From Ignavibacteriales bacterium (GTDB lineage Bacteria; Bacteroidota; Ignavibacteria; Ignavibacteriales; Ignavibacteriaceae): a stretch of 64,000 nt of DNA. The notes below the pieces were generated by a model. The model was not told the DNA's origin. It did no database searches and worked only from the letters and a program-made list of their open reading frames with translations. The DNA lies in NCBI GenBank assembly GCA_016707285.1, contig JADJIA010000003.1:496001-560000 (forward strand), in the 5' to 3' direction. Position 1 is the first letter of the stretch, and each line of letters starts with the position of its first letter. This document shows, in pieces, positions 1-8,017 of the stretch. The position numbers and the translations under genes are program-made.

Positions 1-1
1 G

Positions 2-796
2 CAGATGTTTGGAACCATTATTAAGACATTTTATGCTGAGCAGGCAGGTATCGATCCTAAAGATATCGTGAGTGTAGCTTTGATGCCATGCTCCGCAAAG
101 AAATTTGAATGCAACCGTCCCGAGATGGATGCTTCAGGTTACAAAGATGTTGATTATGGTCTCACAGCCCGTGAAATGGCGATGATGATTAAAGAAGCAG
201 GGATGAAACTGCCCTCACTTCCAAAATCGGATTTTGATAATCCATTTGGTCTCGGATCGGGAGCAGGGCTCATCTTTGGTGCCACGGGTGGTGTAATGGA
301 AGCTGCTTTGAGAACAGTATATGAATTGGTCACAGGGCGCGAAGTTCCATTTGAAAAACTTCGTATAGAGGCCGTCAGAGGCTTTGAAGGAGTGAAGCAA
401 TCATCTGTAGTGCTCGAAAATGTTGTGCCCGACTGGTCATTCCTGGAGGGTGTGGAACTGAAGTTCATCGTTGCCCATGGCACGGCAAACGCAAAGAAAG
501 TAATGGAATTGCTTAAAGCCGGAGAACTTTACGATGTCCACTTCATCGAAATCATGGCGTGCCCGGGTGGCTGTCTTGGTGGTGGTGGTCAACCTGTTCC
601 AACAAATGAAAAGATAAGGAAAGCCAGAGCAAAAGCCATATATGCTGAAGAAGAGACACTTCCTGTAAGAAAGTCTCATGAAAACAGTCATGTTGCTGAG
701 TTTTATGCCAAGTTTATTCCTGAGGGCCCATGCAGCCACAAGTCTCACGAGTTGCTGCATACCCACTATACAAAACGAGGCAAATTCATTCTCTGA
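2..796 (+). CDS. [FeFe] hydrogenase catalytic subunit, C-terminal part (5' end outside window)
   Basis: This is the C-terminal half of the H-cluster domain of an iron-only hydrogenase, which interconverts protons and H2. The frame is open to the window edge, so the ATG at 5 is internal. The L2 motif MPCSAKKFE and the L3 motif MACPGGCLGGGGQP are both present and supply cysteines for the H-cluster. The glycine-rich FGLGSGAGLIFGATGGVMEA segment between them is typical. The tail with HKSHELLHTHYT resembles the end of HydA subunits of soluble, often NAD(P)H-linked or bifurcating, group A enzymes. The L1 motif and any N-terminal ferredoxin domains lie upstream and cannot be seen, so the exact subgroup is open. 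A hairpin terminator follows directly. Confidence 0.93.
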   Translation, partial: QMFGTIIKTFYAEQAGIDPKDIVSVALMPCSAKKFECNRPEMDASGYKDVDYGLTAREMAMMIKEAGMKLPSLPKSDFDNPFGLGSGAGLIFGATGGVMEAALRTVYELVTGREVPFEKLRIEAVRGFEGVKQSSVVLENVVPDWSFLEGVELKFIVAHGTANAKKVMELLKAGELYDVHFIEIMACPGGCLGGGGQPVPTNEKIRKARAKAIYAEEETLPVRKSHENSHVAEFYAKFIPEGPCSHKSHELLHTHYTKRGKFIL

Positions 797-815
797 CAGT
801 TTCATTGTGTTAGTT

Positions 816-858
816 AAGAGGTTGTTTTTTTTTATAAAAAAGCAACCTCTTTTGTTTT
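816..858 (+). terminator. Rho-independent terminator after hydrogenase gene
   Basis: Stem AAGAGGTTG (816-824) pairs with CAACCTCTT (843-851) across a T/A-rich loop that can extend the stem, followed by TTGTTTTT. It separates the hydrogenase gene from the DUF3365 gene. Confidence 0.8.
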
Positions 859-889
859 TAAAGCATCTAACTGAAAAAAAGGAGTTAAT

Positions 890-1480
890 ATGGGAAGAAT
901 ATTGATGTTATTATTTGTTTCCGTTTTGGTTCTCACCGGGTGTGTTAAAAAGGTGGAACCTAAAAAAGATGCAAAGCTTGAGGAAGCAAAAATAGTGGCC
1001 GGCAAAGCTGCAGGTGAGTTCATGAAGGAACTAAAAAGCATTCTTGTGGCAGAAATGAAAAAAGGAGGTCCTGAAAGTGCATTAAATGTCTGTTCAGACA
1101 CAGCACAGGAATTCGCCAAAACTTATTCCGTGAAGAAAGGGATGGAGCTAAAGAGAGTCTCTTTTCTAAATAGAAACGAAGCAAATATTCCCGATGAGGC
1201 AGAAGTTATGTGGCTTAAAGAATGTGAAAACATGATGAAAGCAGAGAACTTCAACAAAGATACTGTTTTCTTCAGAGTGGAAAGATCAGCAAACAGCAGA
1301 ACACTACACCTTGCAAAGCCGATTCTTTTGGCTGAAGAGTGTGTGGTTTGTCATGGTACAGATGAACAAATCCCGGCAAATATCAAAAAATTGATAGCTG
1401 AAAAGTACCCCAATGATAAGGCTGTTAATTTTAGTCCCGGTGATCTCAGGGGATTGGTTACAGTAAAAATGAAACTTTAA
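890..1480 (+). CDS. DUF3365 (Tll0287-like) haem-binding lipoprotein
   Basis: This is a predicted exported lipoprotein of 196 residues. The N-terminus is a short hydrophobic signal ending in the lipobox LTGC, with Cys18 as the likely lipidated residue. One CxxCH c-type haem motif, CVVCHG, lies near residue 151 in a context (LAEECVVCHGTDEQ) typical of DUF3365 domains, which bind haem and act as stand-alone or sensor-attached domains. The C-terminal PGDLRGLVTVKM is also typical. An AAGGAG ribosome site precedes the ATG. It could be a small electron carrier or a redox or ligand sensor; the sequence does not decide which. Confidence 0.82.
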   Translation: MGRILMLLFVSVLVLTGCVKKVEPKKDAKLEEAKIVAGKAAGEFMKELKSILVAEMKKGGPESALNVCSDTAQEFAKTYSVKKGMELKRVSFLNRNEANIPDEAEVMWLKECENMMKAENFNKDTVFFRVERSANSRTLHLAKPILLAEECVVCHGTDEQIPANIKKLIAEKYPNDKAVNFSPGDLRGLVTVKMKL

Positions 1481-1606
1481 AATTTGTATTATCTATGGTT
1501 AAAACTTTTTAAAATATATTAAAGTGTGTTATTCAGTAAAATGCTCTATCCCGTTTTTTAAAAATCAGATAGATGACTTTAATTAAAGCATTACATTAGT
1601 ATAAAA

Positions 1607-2320
1607 TTAAAAAGTTTTAACCTTGATTTTATCATAAAAAAAATGTTGGTAGTCCTGGTATGGCTTCCAGTCACCGCCCCATTTCCAGCCATTTTTTATG
1701 AAGATTTTATAGATTAGTGCTTTTCTGTGAATTGTCCCGTTTTTGGCAGGATCATATTTTGCACCTTTGGGTGATACCCTTTTGCCTGAAACAAACGGGT
1801 TCCAAAAAGGATTGATATCGAGGGCAAGCCCATAGGCATGTTTGCTCATGCTCCGGGTTCCGGACACCAAACGATAGTTGAAACATGATGTATTGTTATA
1901 AACCATTGAACTATCGTCAGACCATTTATATTTGCTCATCGGTTCGATTTTGTCGATTACAAATCCTGAATCTGCGATTTCTTTGAATATCGACTTTATT
2001 TGAGAAGCAACCTCTTTATGCACTATTAAAAAAGCTTCTTTTCTGTCTCCGTCAGGATTGAGAAACTCAACTTTTACGGCAGAAAGTATTTCCGCAAGTT
2101 TGTCACTTTTTTTCTTGTTAATAATTTTAAGATCAATTAGAGATTTTAATTCATTTTCCAGGAAGTCTTTTGCCTCTTTTAAACTGTCTTTTTTTGCGTT
2201 ATGCGATCCAATAGTTGAGTCTTTAGAGACAACTTTTGATGGTGTGGCAGGTCGTTCGGTCGCAGGTGAGCATGAGATCAACAAGAGTGAAAGTGAGAGT
2301 TTTAATATCCATCCGGTCAT
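1607..2320 (-). CDS. M15-family peptidoglycan peptidase (VanY/CwlK-like) lipoprotein
   Basis: This is a probable zinc D,D- or L,D-peptidase acting on peptidoglycan stem peptides. The N-terminus is a lipoprotein signal (SLSLLLISCSP). A charged linker of about 60 residues precedes the catalytic domain. The signature SMSKHAYGLALDINPFWNP contains the His and Asp zinc ligands, and DYQHFFY near the C-terminus supplies the final His. The layout resembles M15C (L-alanyl-D-glutamate endopeptidase-like) enzymes. The ATG overlaps the stop of a small upstream membrane-protein gene by four bases (ATGA), so the two are probably co-translated. Confidence 0.82.
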   Translation of the reverse strand: MTGWILKLSLSLLLISCSPATERPATPSKVVSKDSTIGSHNAKKDSLKEAKDFLENELKSLIDLKIINKKKSDKLAEILSAVKVEFLNPDGDRKEAFLIVHKEVASQIKSIFKEIADSGFVIDKIEPMSKYKWSDDSSMVYNNTSCFNYRLVSGTRSMSKHAYGLALDINPFWNPFVSGKRVSPKGAKYDPAKNGTIHRKALIYKIFIKNGWKWGGDWKPYQDYQHFFYDKIKVKTF

Positions 2321-2487
2321 TTTTTCCTCATATATTTATAATACTCAAATAACAACCCAACCAAAAGAGAGATACCCATTACGGCAACCGCAACGGCAAA
2401 ACCATTTCCAACCTGTTTTGTAATAATCATCGAGAGGATTAATCCTGCTGCGAGGGAGAGACCAAGATATCTTCCGGGTTTTTGCAT
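2317..2487 (-). CDS. Small 56-residue membrane protein, unknown function
   Basis: The reverse strand encodes a 56-residue protein starting MQKPGRYLGLSLAAGLILSM and ending YYKYMRKK. It has two hydrophobic stretches (about residues 8-22 and 30-47) and a lysine/arginine-rich C-terminus, so it should span the membrane twice. Its TGA overlaps the ATG of the M15 peptidase gene, the usual geometry of translational coupling. This overlap and the clean hydrophobic pattern are the reasons for calling it. I recognise no family; small proteins of this kind sometimes resemble AtpZ/AtpI-type two-helix proteins, but no diagnostic motif is visible. Confidence 0.6.
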   Translation of the reverse strand: MQKPGRYLGLSLAAGLILSMIITKQVGNGFAVAVAVMGISLLVGLLFEYYKYMRKK

Positions 2488-2589
2488 AAATTCTGCTTCT
2501 TGTTGTTATTCTTGTAAATTTGCTACTGAAATTTAATTTATTTTTGATTGTTAAGTGATAACATAAACCGCGGTAAAAACGAATAAAAG

Positions 2590-3795
2590 ATGGCAAGAAT
2601 ACATAACAACCTGTTAGAAGCAGTTTTACGAATTATAAAAAGCACGATACTTGAGAATCGTTATGCTGATTCTGTGATCAATTTTATCCTTAAGACCAAT
2701 CCAAAATGGGGTGCGAGGGATCGAAAATTTATCGCTGAAACATCCTACGAAATTATAAGAAACCTGAGACTGCTCTCTTTTGCCGCATCTACCGGAACAA
2801 CAAATGAAGAGCAATTCAGGAAGATTATTACTGCTTATCTTTTTATCGTCAGACTGAGTGATGAGGCGCAGCTTGGTGAAGTTGGATTAAAAAAGGATAA
2901 ACTTCTTCAGAGATATGAAGAGGGGAAACAAACACGAAAGATTAGAGAATCAGTGCCCGACTGGTTGGATGAATTCGGGGAGCAGCAATTGGGAGCACGA
3001 TGGGAGAAAGAGCTGAGCGCTCTTAACAAAGAAGCGGAAGTGGTGCTCCGGGTAAATACAATAAAAACCACAAGGAAATTTCTGAAGGATAAATTCGCCG
3101 AACAGGAGATAAAAGCGATCGAAGTTCCACATAATCCTGATGCCCTGGTTCTTGAAGAAAGAAAAAATCTTTTCCTTCTTGACGAGTTTAAAAGAGGATT
3201 CTTCGAGATACAGGATGCTTCATCGCAACATGTCGCCTTTTTTTCGGGTGTCGAGCCCGGAATGCGTGTTATTGACGCATGTGCCGGGGCAGGTGGCAAA
3301 TCGCTTCATATGGCAGCTTTAATGAAGAACAAAGGGAAGATACTTTGCCTCGACACTGAAGAACGAAAACTTATCGAGTTAAAAAAGAGATCAAAAAGAA
3401 ACGGTATCTCAATAATTGAAACAAAAACAATCGACAGTACAAAAGTTATTAAACGACTTGCAGAGAGTGCTGATCTTGTCCTGCTTGATGTTCCGTGTTC
3501 AGGTTTGGGTGTAATCCGAAGAAATCCGGATGCCAAATGGAAACTAAAAAAAGAACGAATTGAAGAACTGATTAAAATTCAGGCTGACATCCTCTCCTCT
3601 TACTCTAATATGGTTAAGAAGGGCGGTAAACTGATTTATGTAACATGCAGCATTCTTCCATCTGAAAACGAATTACAAATCAAAAAATTTATGGAATCCC
3701 ACAAAGATCAATATAAACTCATCGAAGAGAAAACGATCTCCCCGGCTGAGTCGGGCTTTGATGGATTCTACATGGCGAAACTGATTCGACTATAA
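2590..3795 (+). CDS. RsmB/NOL1/NOP2-type rRNA (cytosine-C5) methyltransferase
   Basis: This is an S-adenosylmethionine-dependent RNA m5C methyltransferase of 401 residues, most like RsmB (16S rRNA C967). The N-terminal helical NusB-like part covers roughly residues 1-140. The SAM-binding motif DACAGAGGKSLHMA begins near residue 229. The two catalytic-site cysteines appear in LLDVPCSGLGV (about Cys303) and in VTCSILPSENE (about Cys353). The gene diverges from the small membrane protein and M15 peptidase genes. Assignment to RsmB rather than another Nop2/Sun enzyme rests on the NusB-like N-terminus and overall length. Confidence 0.87.
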   Translation: MARIHNNLLEAVLRIIKSTILENRYADSVINFILKTNPKWGARDRKFIAETSYEIIRNLRLLSFAASTGTTNEEQFRKIITAYLFIVRLSDEAQLGEVGLKKDKLLQRYEEGKQTRKIRESVPDWLDEFGEQQLGARWEKELSALNKEAEVVLRVNTIKTTRKFLKDKFAEQEIKAIEVPHNPDALVLEERKNLFLLDEFKRGFFEIQDASSQHVAFFSGVEPGMRVIDACAGAGGKSLHMAALMKNKGKILCLDTEERKLIELKKRSKRNGISIIETKTIDSTKVIKRLAESADLVLLDVPCSGLGVIRRNPDAKWKLKKERIEELIKIQADILSSYSNMVKKGGKLIYVTCSILPSENELQIKKFMESHKDQYKLIEEKTISPAESGFDGFYMAKLIRL

Positions 3796-4212
3796 AGAAT
3801 AAGGTAGTCATTAGCAAAGAGTTTTATAGCCCGCAGATACACGCAGATTAAACGTGCCGAAGGCATCCCTTTGGGAGATTTCCGCGGAGAAGGTTTAGGA
3901 ATAGTTCCACGGATTTCACGGATTTCACACGGATTTTCACGGATGGATAAATTATTCCACCCTTTGCGTTCTTCGCGGCCTTTGCGGTTTGGCTCCAAAA
4001 TTCCCTCTCTGTACTCTGTGAGCTCTGTGGTATAAAAATCTCCTTTGCGTTCATCGCGGCCTTTGCGGTTTAGCTCAAAAATTCCCTCCACAACTCTTCC
4101 AACAAATCGAATAAGACCATTCCAATTATAGATTTATCCCTCATTGTTTTACCAAATTTCTAACACAAAACACCCTGTTAAAAAATTTATTTAAACTTTT
4201 TTTCAAATATGC
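3796..4212. repeat. Intergenic region with short degenerate repeats (CACGGATTT and CTTTGCGG families)
   Basis: No credible gene is seen between the methyltransferase gene and mraZ. The stretch holds CACGGATTTCACGG-type iterations (about 3908-3945) and an imperfect direct repeat of about 47 bases at 3961-4008 and 4042-4088 (CCTTTGCGTTCTTCGCGGCC followed by TTTGCGGTTTGGCTC). Related fragments recur at 21060-21200, near 21495 and near 34830. Reverse-strand reading frames across it are composed of the repeats and look spurious. Confidence 0.6.
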
Positions 4213-4267
4213 TTGACTATTTGCGAAAAATTTAATAAGTTTTGGGGTGAAGTGTGGAAAAGTGGGT
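4213..4267 (+). promoter_or_regulatory. mraZ promoter region with three phased TGGGN-type MraZ boxes
   Basis: Three five-base boxes, TGGGG (4243-4247), TGTGG (4253-4257) and TGGGT (4263-4267), are separated by exactly five bases each. That is the geometry of MraZ operators, in which direct TGGGN-like repeats at 10-bp pitch bind the MraZ ring. A possible -35 element TTGACT lies at 4213-4218, followed by an A/T-rich stretch with TAATAA. The boxes sit 47-71 bases before the chosen mraZ start, consistent with autoregulation of the whole dcw operon. Confidence 0.65.
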
Positions 4268-4313
4268 AAGTTGCCCACAAAAAACCTCAAAAACAAATAA
4301 AAGGACCGCCTTA

Positions 4314-4781
4314 GTGTTCAAAGGACACTTTTTACACAATTTAGACTCCAAAAACCGTATCAGTATTCCATCGAAACTGAAACGGTTTATCAGTCCGGCT
4401 GCTGAGAACACCCTGGTACTTACCAAGGGTGTGGGTCTCGATGAGGTAGGTCACTGTATAGATCTGTTTCCTAAGGATTTATTTGCAACGATCGAGGAAA
4501 ATCTTTCGAAATTGAACCAGTACAATAAAAACCATGCAAGATTCATTAGAGTCTTTCTTCACAGTGCTGAAGAGCAAACCATGGATGGTCAATCTCGAGT
4601 GATAATTCCTCCACACCTTCTTGAATATGCGAAAATAGAGAAGGATGTGCTGATTCTCGGCTCATTAAACAAAATTGAGTTTTGGAATCCGGTGATCTAT
4701 GAGCAATATGAAAAGGCTTCTTTGGACAGCTTTGAAGACATTGCCGAAAATGTGATGCAAATAAATGGACAAATTTCATAG
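4314..4781 (+). CDS. mraZ: MraZ transcriptional regulator of the dcw cluster
   Basis: This is a DNA-binding double-SpoVT/AbrB-fold protein that regulates the division and cell wall operon it heads. The first motif FKGHFLHNLDSKNRISIPSK matches the MraZ N-terminus, and a second half-motif, DGQSRVIIPPHLLEYA, gives the duplicated fold. The reading frame extends upstream to a GTG at 4254, but I choose the GTG at 4314. It gives the canonical N-terminus, 155 residues is normal for MraZ, AAAGGA lies eight bases upstream, and the upstream GTG falls inside the MraZ boxes. The 3' end overlaps rsmH by 17 bases. Confidence 0.92.
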   Translation: MFKGHFLHNLDSKNRISIPSKLKRFISPAAENTLVLTKGVGLDEVGHCIDLFPKDLFATIEENLSKLNQYNKNHARFIRVFLHSAEEQTMDGQSRVIIPPHLLEYAKIEKDVLILGSLNKIEFWNPVIYEQYEKASLDSFEDIAENVMQINGQIS

Positions 4782-5688
4782 CCCTGTATTATTAAAAGAA
4801 TCTGTTGAACATCTGATAACAGACAAAGACGGAGCATATTTTGATGGTACTTTTGGATTTGGCGGGCATTCGAGAAGATTTCTCGAACAGCTTAGTCAAA
4901 GTGCTTTGTTAATCGGCACAGATCTCGATCAAATCGTTTTTAATCAATCCCTCGAAAATTTTTCTCAAGACAGCCGTGTCAGACTCTACAATTTCAATTT
5001 TACAAAAATTGGAGTTGCAGCCCGACTTGAGTCCGTTGAGGGTTTTACAGGCATTTTTGCAGATCTTGGCGTTTCATCCTATCAACTCGATAATGAGGAG
5101 GAGGGATTTTCCTACAGGATGACAGCCCCCCTCGACCTTCGAATGAACAAAGCCGAGGGCATAGCTGCACATGAGATCGTAAATAATGCTGAAGCACATG
5201 ACCTTGCAAAGATTTTCCGCGAATTTGGAGAAGAAATCCAAAGTGGATATATCGCAAGTCTTATTGTAAAACAGAGGAAAATTAAGCCGTTTAAAACCAC
5301 TACAGATCTTGCAAAACTGATTGAGGATGTTACCCCGCAACGGTTTCTTGTTAAACGGTTATCACGGGTTTTTCAAGCACTCAGAATCGCCGTGAACAAA
5401 GAACTCGACTCGTTGAAAGAGTTCCTTGAAGAGTCAGTCCCTCTACTTAAACCCGGTGGAAGAATTGTGGTGCTCACATATCACTCATTGGAAGACAGAA
5501 TTGTAAAAGATTTTTTTAAGGAGGAAGAGAAGGGTTGTGTTTGTCCACCCAATTTTCCGGTTTGCAATTGCGATAAAGAACAAACTCTTAAGATTATTAC
5601 TAAAAAGCCAATATCTCCATCGATTGCAGAGATACATGAGAACCGTCGGGCAAGAAGTGGGAAACTTAGAGCTGCCGAGAGAATTTAG
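4765..5688 (+). CDS. rsmH: 16S rRNA (cytosine1402-N4)-methyltransferase RsmH
   Basis: RsmH (MraW) methylates N4 of C1402 in the 16S rRNA decoding centre. The N-terminus FHSPVLLKESVEHL and the SAM-binding DGTFGFGGHSRRFL (about residues 28-41) are diagnostic. LADLGVSSYQLD, LDLRMN, the VFQALRIAVNKEL block, the late HSLEDRIVKDFF and the C-terminal NRRARSGKLRAAERI complete the family pattern. At 307 residues it is full length. It starts inside the end of mraZ with no clear ribosome site, implying translational coupling. FtsL follows four bases after the stop. Confidence 0.95.
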   Translation: MDKFHSPVLLKESVEHLITDKDGAYFDGTFGFGGHSRRFLEQLSQSALLIGTDLDQIVFNQSLENFSQDSRVRLYNFNFTKIGVAARLESVEGFTGIFADLGVSSYQLDNEEEGFSYRMTAPLDLRMNKAEGIAAHEIVNNAEAHDLAKIFREFGEEIQSGYIASLIVKQRKIKPFKTTTDLAKLIEDVTPQRFLVKRLSRVFQALRIAVNKELDSLKEFLEESVPLLKPGGRIVVLTYHSLEDRIVKDFFKEEEKGCVCPPNFPVCNCDKEQTLKIITKKPISPSIAEIHENRRARSGKLRAAERI

Positions 5689-5691
5689 CAA

Positions 5692-6021
5692 GTGAAAAAA
5701 TCGTATAAAAAGAACATACTCTGGTTTCTCTTTTTCGCCTCATTCATAGGAGTGATGGCATATTATTATATAACCATCAATCTTGTGAATACAAAACTTT
5801 CAAAACAGATTGATGATTTGAAGGCAGAAATTAAAATTGAACAGTCGAATATAAATTCAAATAAAGCGGTATTCGACAAATTAATTTCAAAAGAGCAGAT
5901 AGTTCCTTTGGCAGAATCAAAACTGGGACTTGTAACAAGTTTTGATTCATCAGGAACCATTACACTGTCTCAACAGGAAATTGAAGAATTTGAAAACAAG
6001 ATTAACTATCTAAATGAATAA
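5692..6021 (+). CDS. ftsL: FtsL-like division protein
   Basis: This is a short bitopic membrane protein of 109 residues with a basic N-terminus, one transmembrane helix (about residues 9-28) and a predicted coiled coil with a heptad-like pattern (NTKLSKQIDDLKAEIKIEQS). That architecture and its place between rsmH and the division transpeptidase gene identify FtsL, which bridges FtsQ/FtsB and the FtsWI synthase. Primary sequence conservation of FtsL is always weak, so the call rests on topology and position. The start is GTG, and the 3' end overlaps ftsI by eight bases. Confidence 0.8.
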   Translation: MKKSYKKNILWFLFFASFIGVMAYYYITINLVNTKLSKQIDDLKAEIKIEQSNINSNKAVFDKLISKEQIVPLAESKLGLVTSFDSSGTITLSQQEIEEFENKINYLNE

Positions 6022-8017
6022 CAACAGACTTCTGTTTATCAATGGAATAATGGCAGTATTTTTTTTGATACTGCTCACCAGGATAATTGTGGTTCAGGTA
6101 GTTAAGGCAGATGACTATTCATATTTTGCCAAAAAGCAGCAGACAGGTGTTGAGCCACTTGCAGCAAGCAGGGGATCGATCTACGACAGAAACGGAACCA
6201 TACTGGTTTACAGTAAAGATCAGGTCTCTTTTTTTGTGGATCCACGCTTGGCGAAAAAATTCAAAAAAGATTCACTGATTGCAAAAGTGTTGTCAGACTC
6301 GATCGGAGGAACTTATGGATTTTATAAAGGGAAGATTGATTCGGCAAAAAAGATTTTTTGCATTTTAAATAAAGTGGATGCAAAACTTGCTCATAAACTT
6401 AAAAATGTTGTTTATGACGGATTGATATACACAGAAGATCCCACAAGAGTTTATGAATATGCAAGTCTGGCATCCCATGTAATCGGGTTTGTTAATTACG
6501 AAAAAACAGGGACAGACGGGATCGAAGCCACTTTTGAAAACCAGCTCAAAGGAAAAGCGGGGAGCAGATTCGTTTTGAAAGATGGTACGGGGTCGGTTAT
6601 GTCGGTTCTTAATGAGAACTACAAAGAAGCCCAACCTGGTCAAAATATTGTATTAACTATTGACAGAGCGCTTCAAAATGCTTTGGAGGTGGAATTGGAA
6701 GCCGGAGTGAAGGCTGCCAAAGCTGAAAACGCCACCGGTATAATTATGGATCCAAACACAGGTGAAATTCTCGCTCTTGCAAATTATTCGGGTTACGAGC
6801 CGGGAAATTATAAAAAATACAGTAATGAAATAAGAAGAAACAAAGCCATATCAGATGTTTACGAGCCGGGCTCAACATTTAAGGGGATTGCAATGGCGGG
6901 AATTCTGGATAAAAAACTTGTAACACCGGGAACTTCAATTAACACTGAAAACGGTGTTTACAATTTTATGGGTGGAACTATTAAAGATCATCACGGTGCC
7001 GCTTCAATGACCGTAAGGGAAATTCTTCGGTTCTCAAGCAACATCGGAATGGTGAAACTCTCCCAAAAAATGGATAAGGATGAGTTTTATACCTACATCA
7101 GAAGTTTTGGTTTTGGAAATTACACTTACCTCGGATTACCGGGGGAAGTGAAGGGAAGACTTGGTTTACCCTCTGAATGGTCGGGACCAACAAAAGGGAC
7201 CATGTCTTACGGTTATGGCATTTCTGTTACGCCAATTCAGCTCATAACCGCATATTCGGCTTTGATTAATGGTGGATATCTTTACAAACCATACCTCGTG
7301 AAAGAGATCAGGGATGTAAAAGGAAATGTAACCGAATCAAATTCACCTAAAAAAATCAGACCGGTGATAACTGAAGAAACCTCAAAATTGATGAGAGACC
7401 TTCTGTTTGATGTGGTTGAAAAAGGGACCGGGAAACGGGCTAAAATTGAGGGAATTCAGATCGGCGGAAAAACAGGAACTTCCCGAAAAATTGTGGATGG
7501 CAAATACTCAAAAGAGAGATATAACTCCTCTTTTGTAGGATTTTTCCCTGTGGATAATCCTAAATATATCTGTTTGATTCTTGTGAACACACCAAAAAGT
7601 GTGGGAATTACGGGTGGTGAAGTTGCTGCGCCTGTCTTTAAAAATATTGTGAAGAGGATAATTTCAATCGATCCTTCAATCGGGAAAAATGTTAATCTCG
7701 AAAAACTCAACAAAGAGAGTGACGAGGAAATTATTAAACCTGAGTATGAAGAAGAAATCGAGATTGAATCTGATACAGAAATAGAAATTAAAAAAGTGGA
7801 CTACAAATCAGTTGATCTCAACGAAATGCCTGATCTCAGAGGGGTTTCCTTAAAAGATGCGATTTCAATAATGAGAAGGCTTGGTTTGGATTTCACCTGT
7901 TCAGGTTCCGGAAGAGTGGTTGAACAGAGCATCAAACCGGGCAAAGAAATTAAAAAAGGTATGAAAATTCAAGTGAAACTGCAGGAAAAAGCATTTTCAG
8001 GAGCTAATATTTATTAA
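6014..8017 (+). CDS. ftsI: Division-specific penicillin-binding protein (FtsI/PBP3-like) with PASTA domain
   Basis: This class B transpeptidase cross-links septal peptidoglycan. A single N-terminal membrane helix (about residues 8-28) is followed by the dimerisation domain with the SRGSIYDRNGTILVYS motif. The transpeptidase domain has the active-site serine in GSTFKG (about Ser287), the SSN triad (about residue 340) and KTGTSRK (about residue 485). An acidic linker leads to one C-terminal PASTA domain (about residues 603-663; MPDLRGVSLKDAISIMRRLG). A single PASTA module is common in Bacteroidota-type FtsI. The gene overlaps ftsL, and murE starts at the next base after its stop. Confidence 0.93.
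   Translation: MNNNRLLFINGIMAVFFLILLTRIIVVQVVKADDYSYFAKKQQTGVEPLAASRGSIYDRNGTILVYSKDQVSFFVDPRLAKKFKKDSLIAKVLSDSIGGTYGFYKGKIDSAKKIFCILNKVDAKLAHKLKNVVYDGLIYTEDPTRVYEYASLASHVIGFVNYEKTGTDGIEATFENQLKGKAGSRFVLKDGTGSVMSVLNENYKEAQPGQNIVLTIDRALQNALEVELEAGVKAAKAENATGIIMDPNTGEILALANYSGYEPGNYKKYSNEIRRNKAISDVYEPGSTFKGIAMAGILDKKLVTPGTSINTENGVYNFMGGTIKDHHGAASMTVREILRFSSNIGMVKLSQKMDKDEFYTYIRSFGFGNYTYLGLPGEVKGRLGLPSEWSGPTKGTMSYGYGISVTPIQLITAYSALINGGYLYKPYLVKEIRDVKGNVTESNSPKKIRPVITEETSKLMRDLLFDVVEKGTGKRAKIEGIQIGGKTGTSRKIVDGKYSKERYNSSFVGFFPVDNPKYICLILVNTPKSVGITGGEVAAPVFKNIVKRIISIDPSIGKNVNLEKLNKESDEEIIKPEYEEEIEIESDTEIEIKKVDYKSVDLNEMPDLRGVSLKDAISIMRRLGLDFTCSGSGRVVEQSIKPGKEIKKGMKIQVKLQEKAFSGANIY

Noticed and set aside
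154..483. Reverse-strand frame inside the hydrogenase gene
   Set aside because: It is an antisense shadow of a strongly conserved coding region, with low-complexity composition.
4254..4313. N-terminal extension of MraZ from the GTG at 4254
   Set aside because: It would place the start inside the MraZ boxes and adds 20 residues not seen in the family; the GTG at 4314 has a ribosome site and the standard N-terminus.
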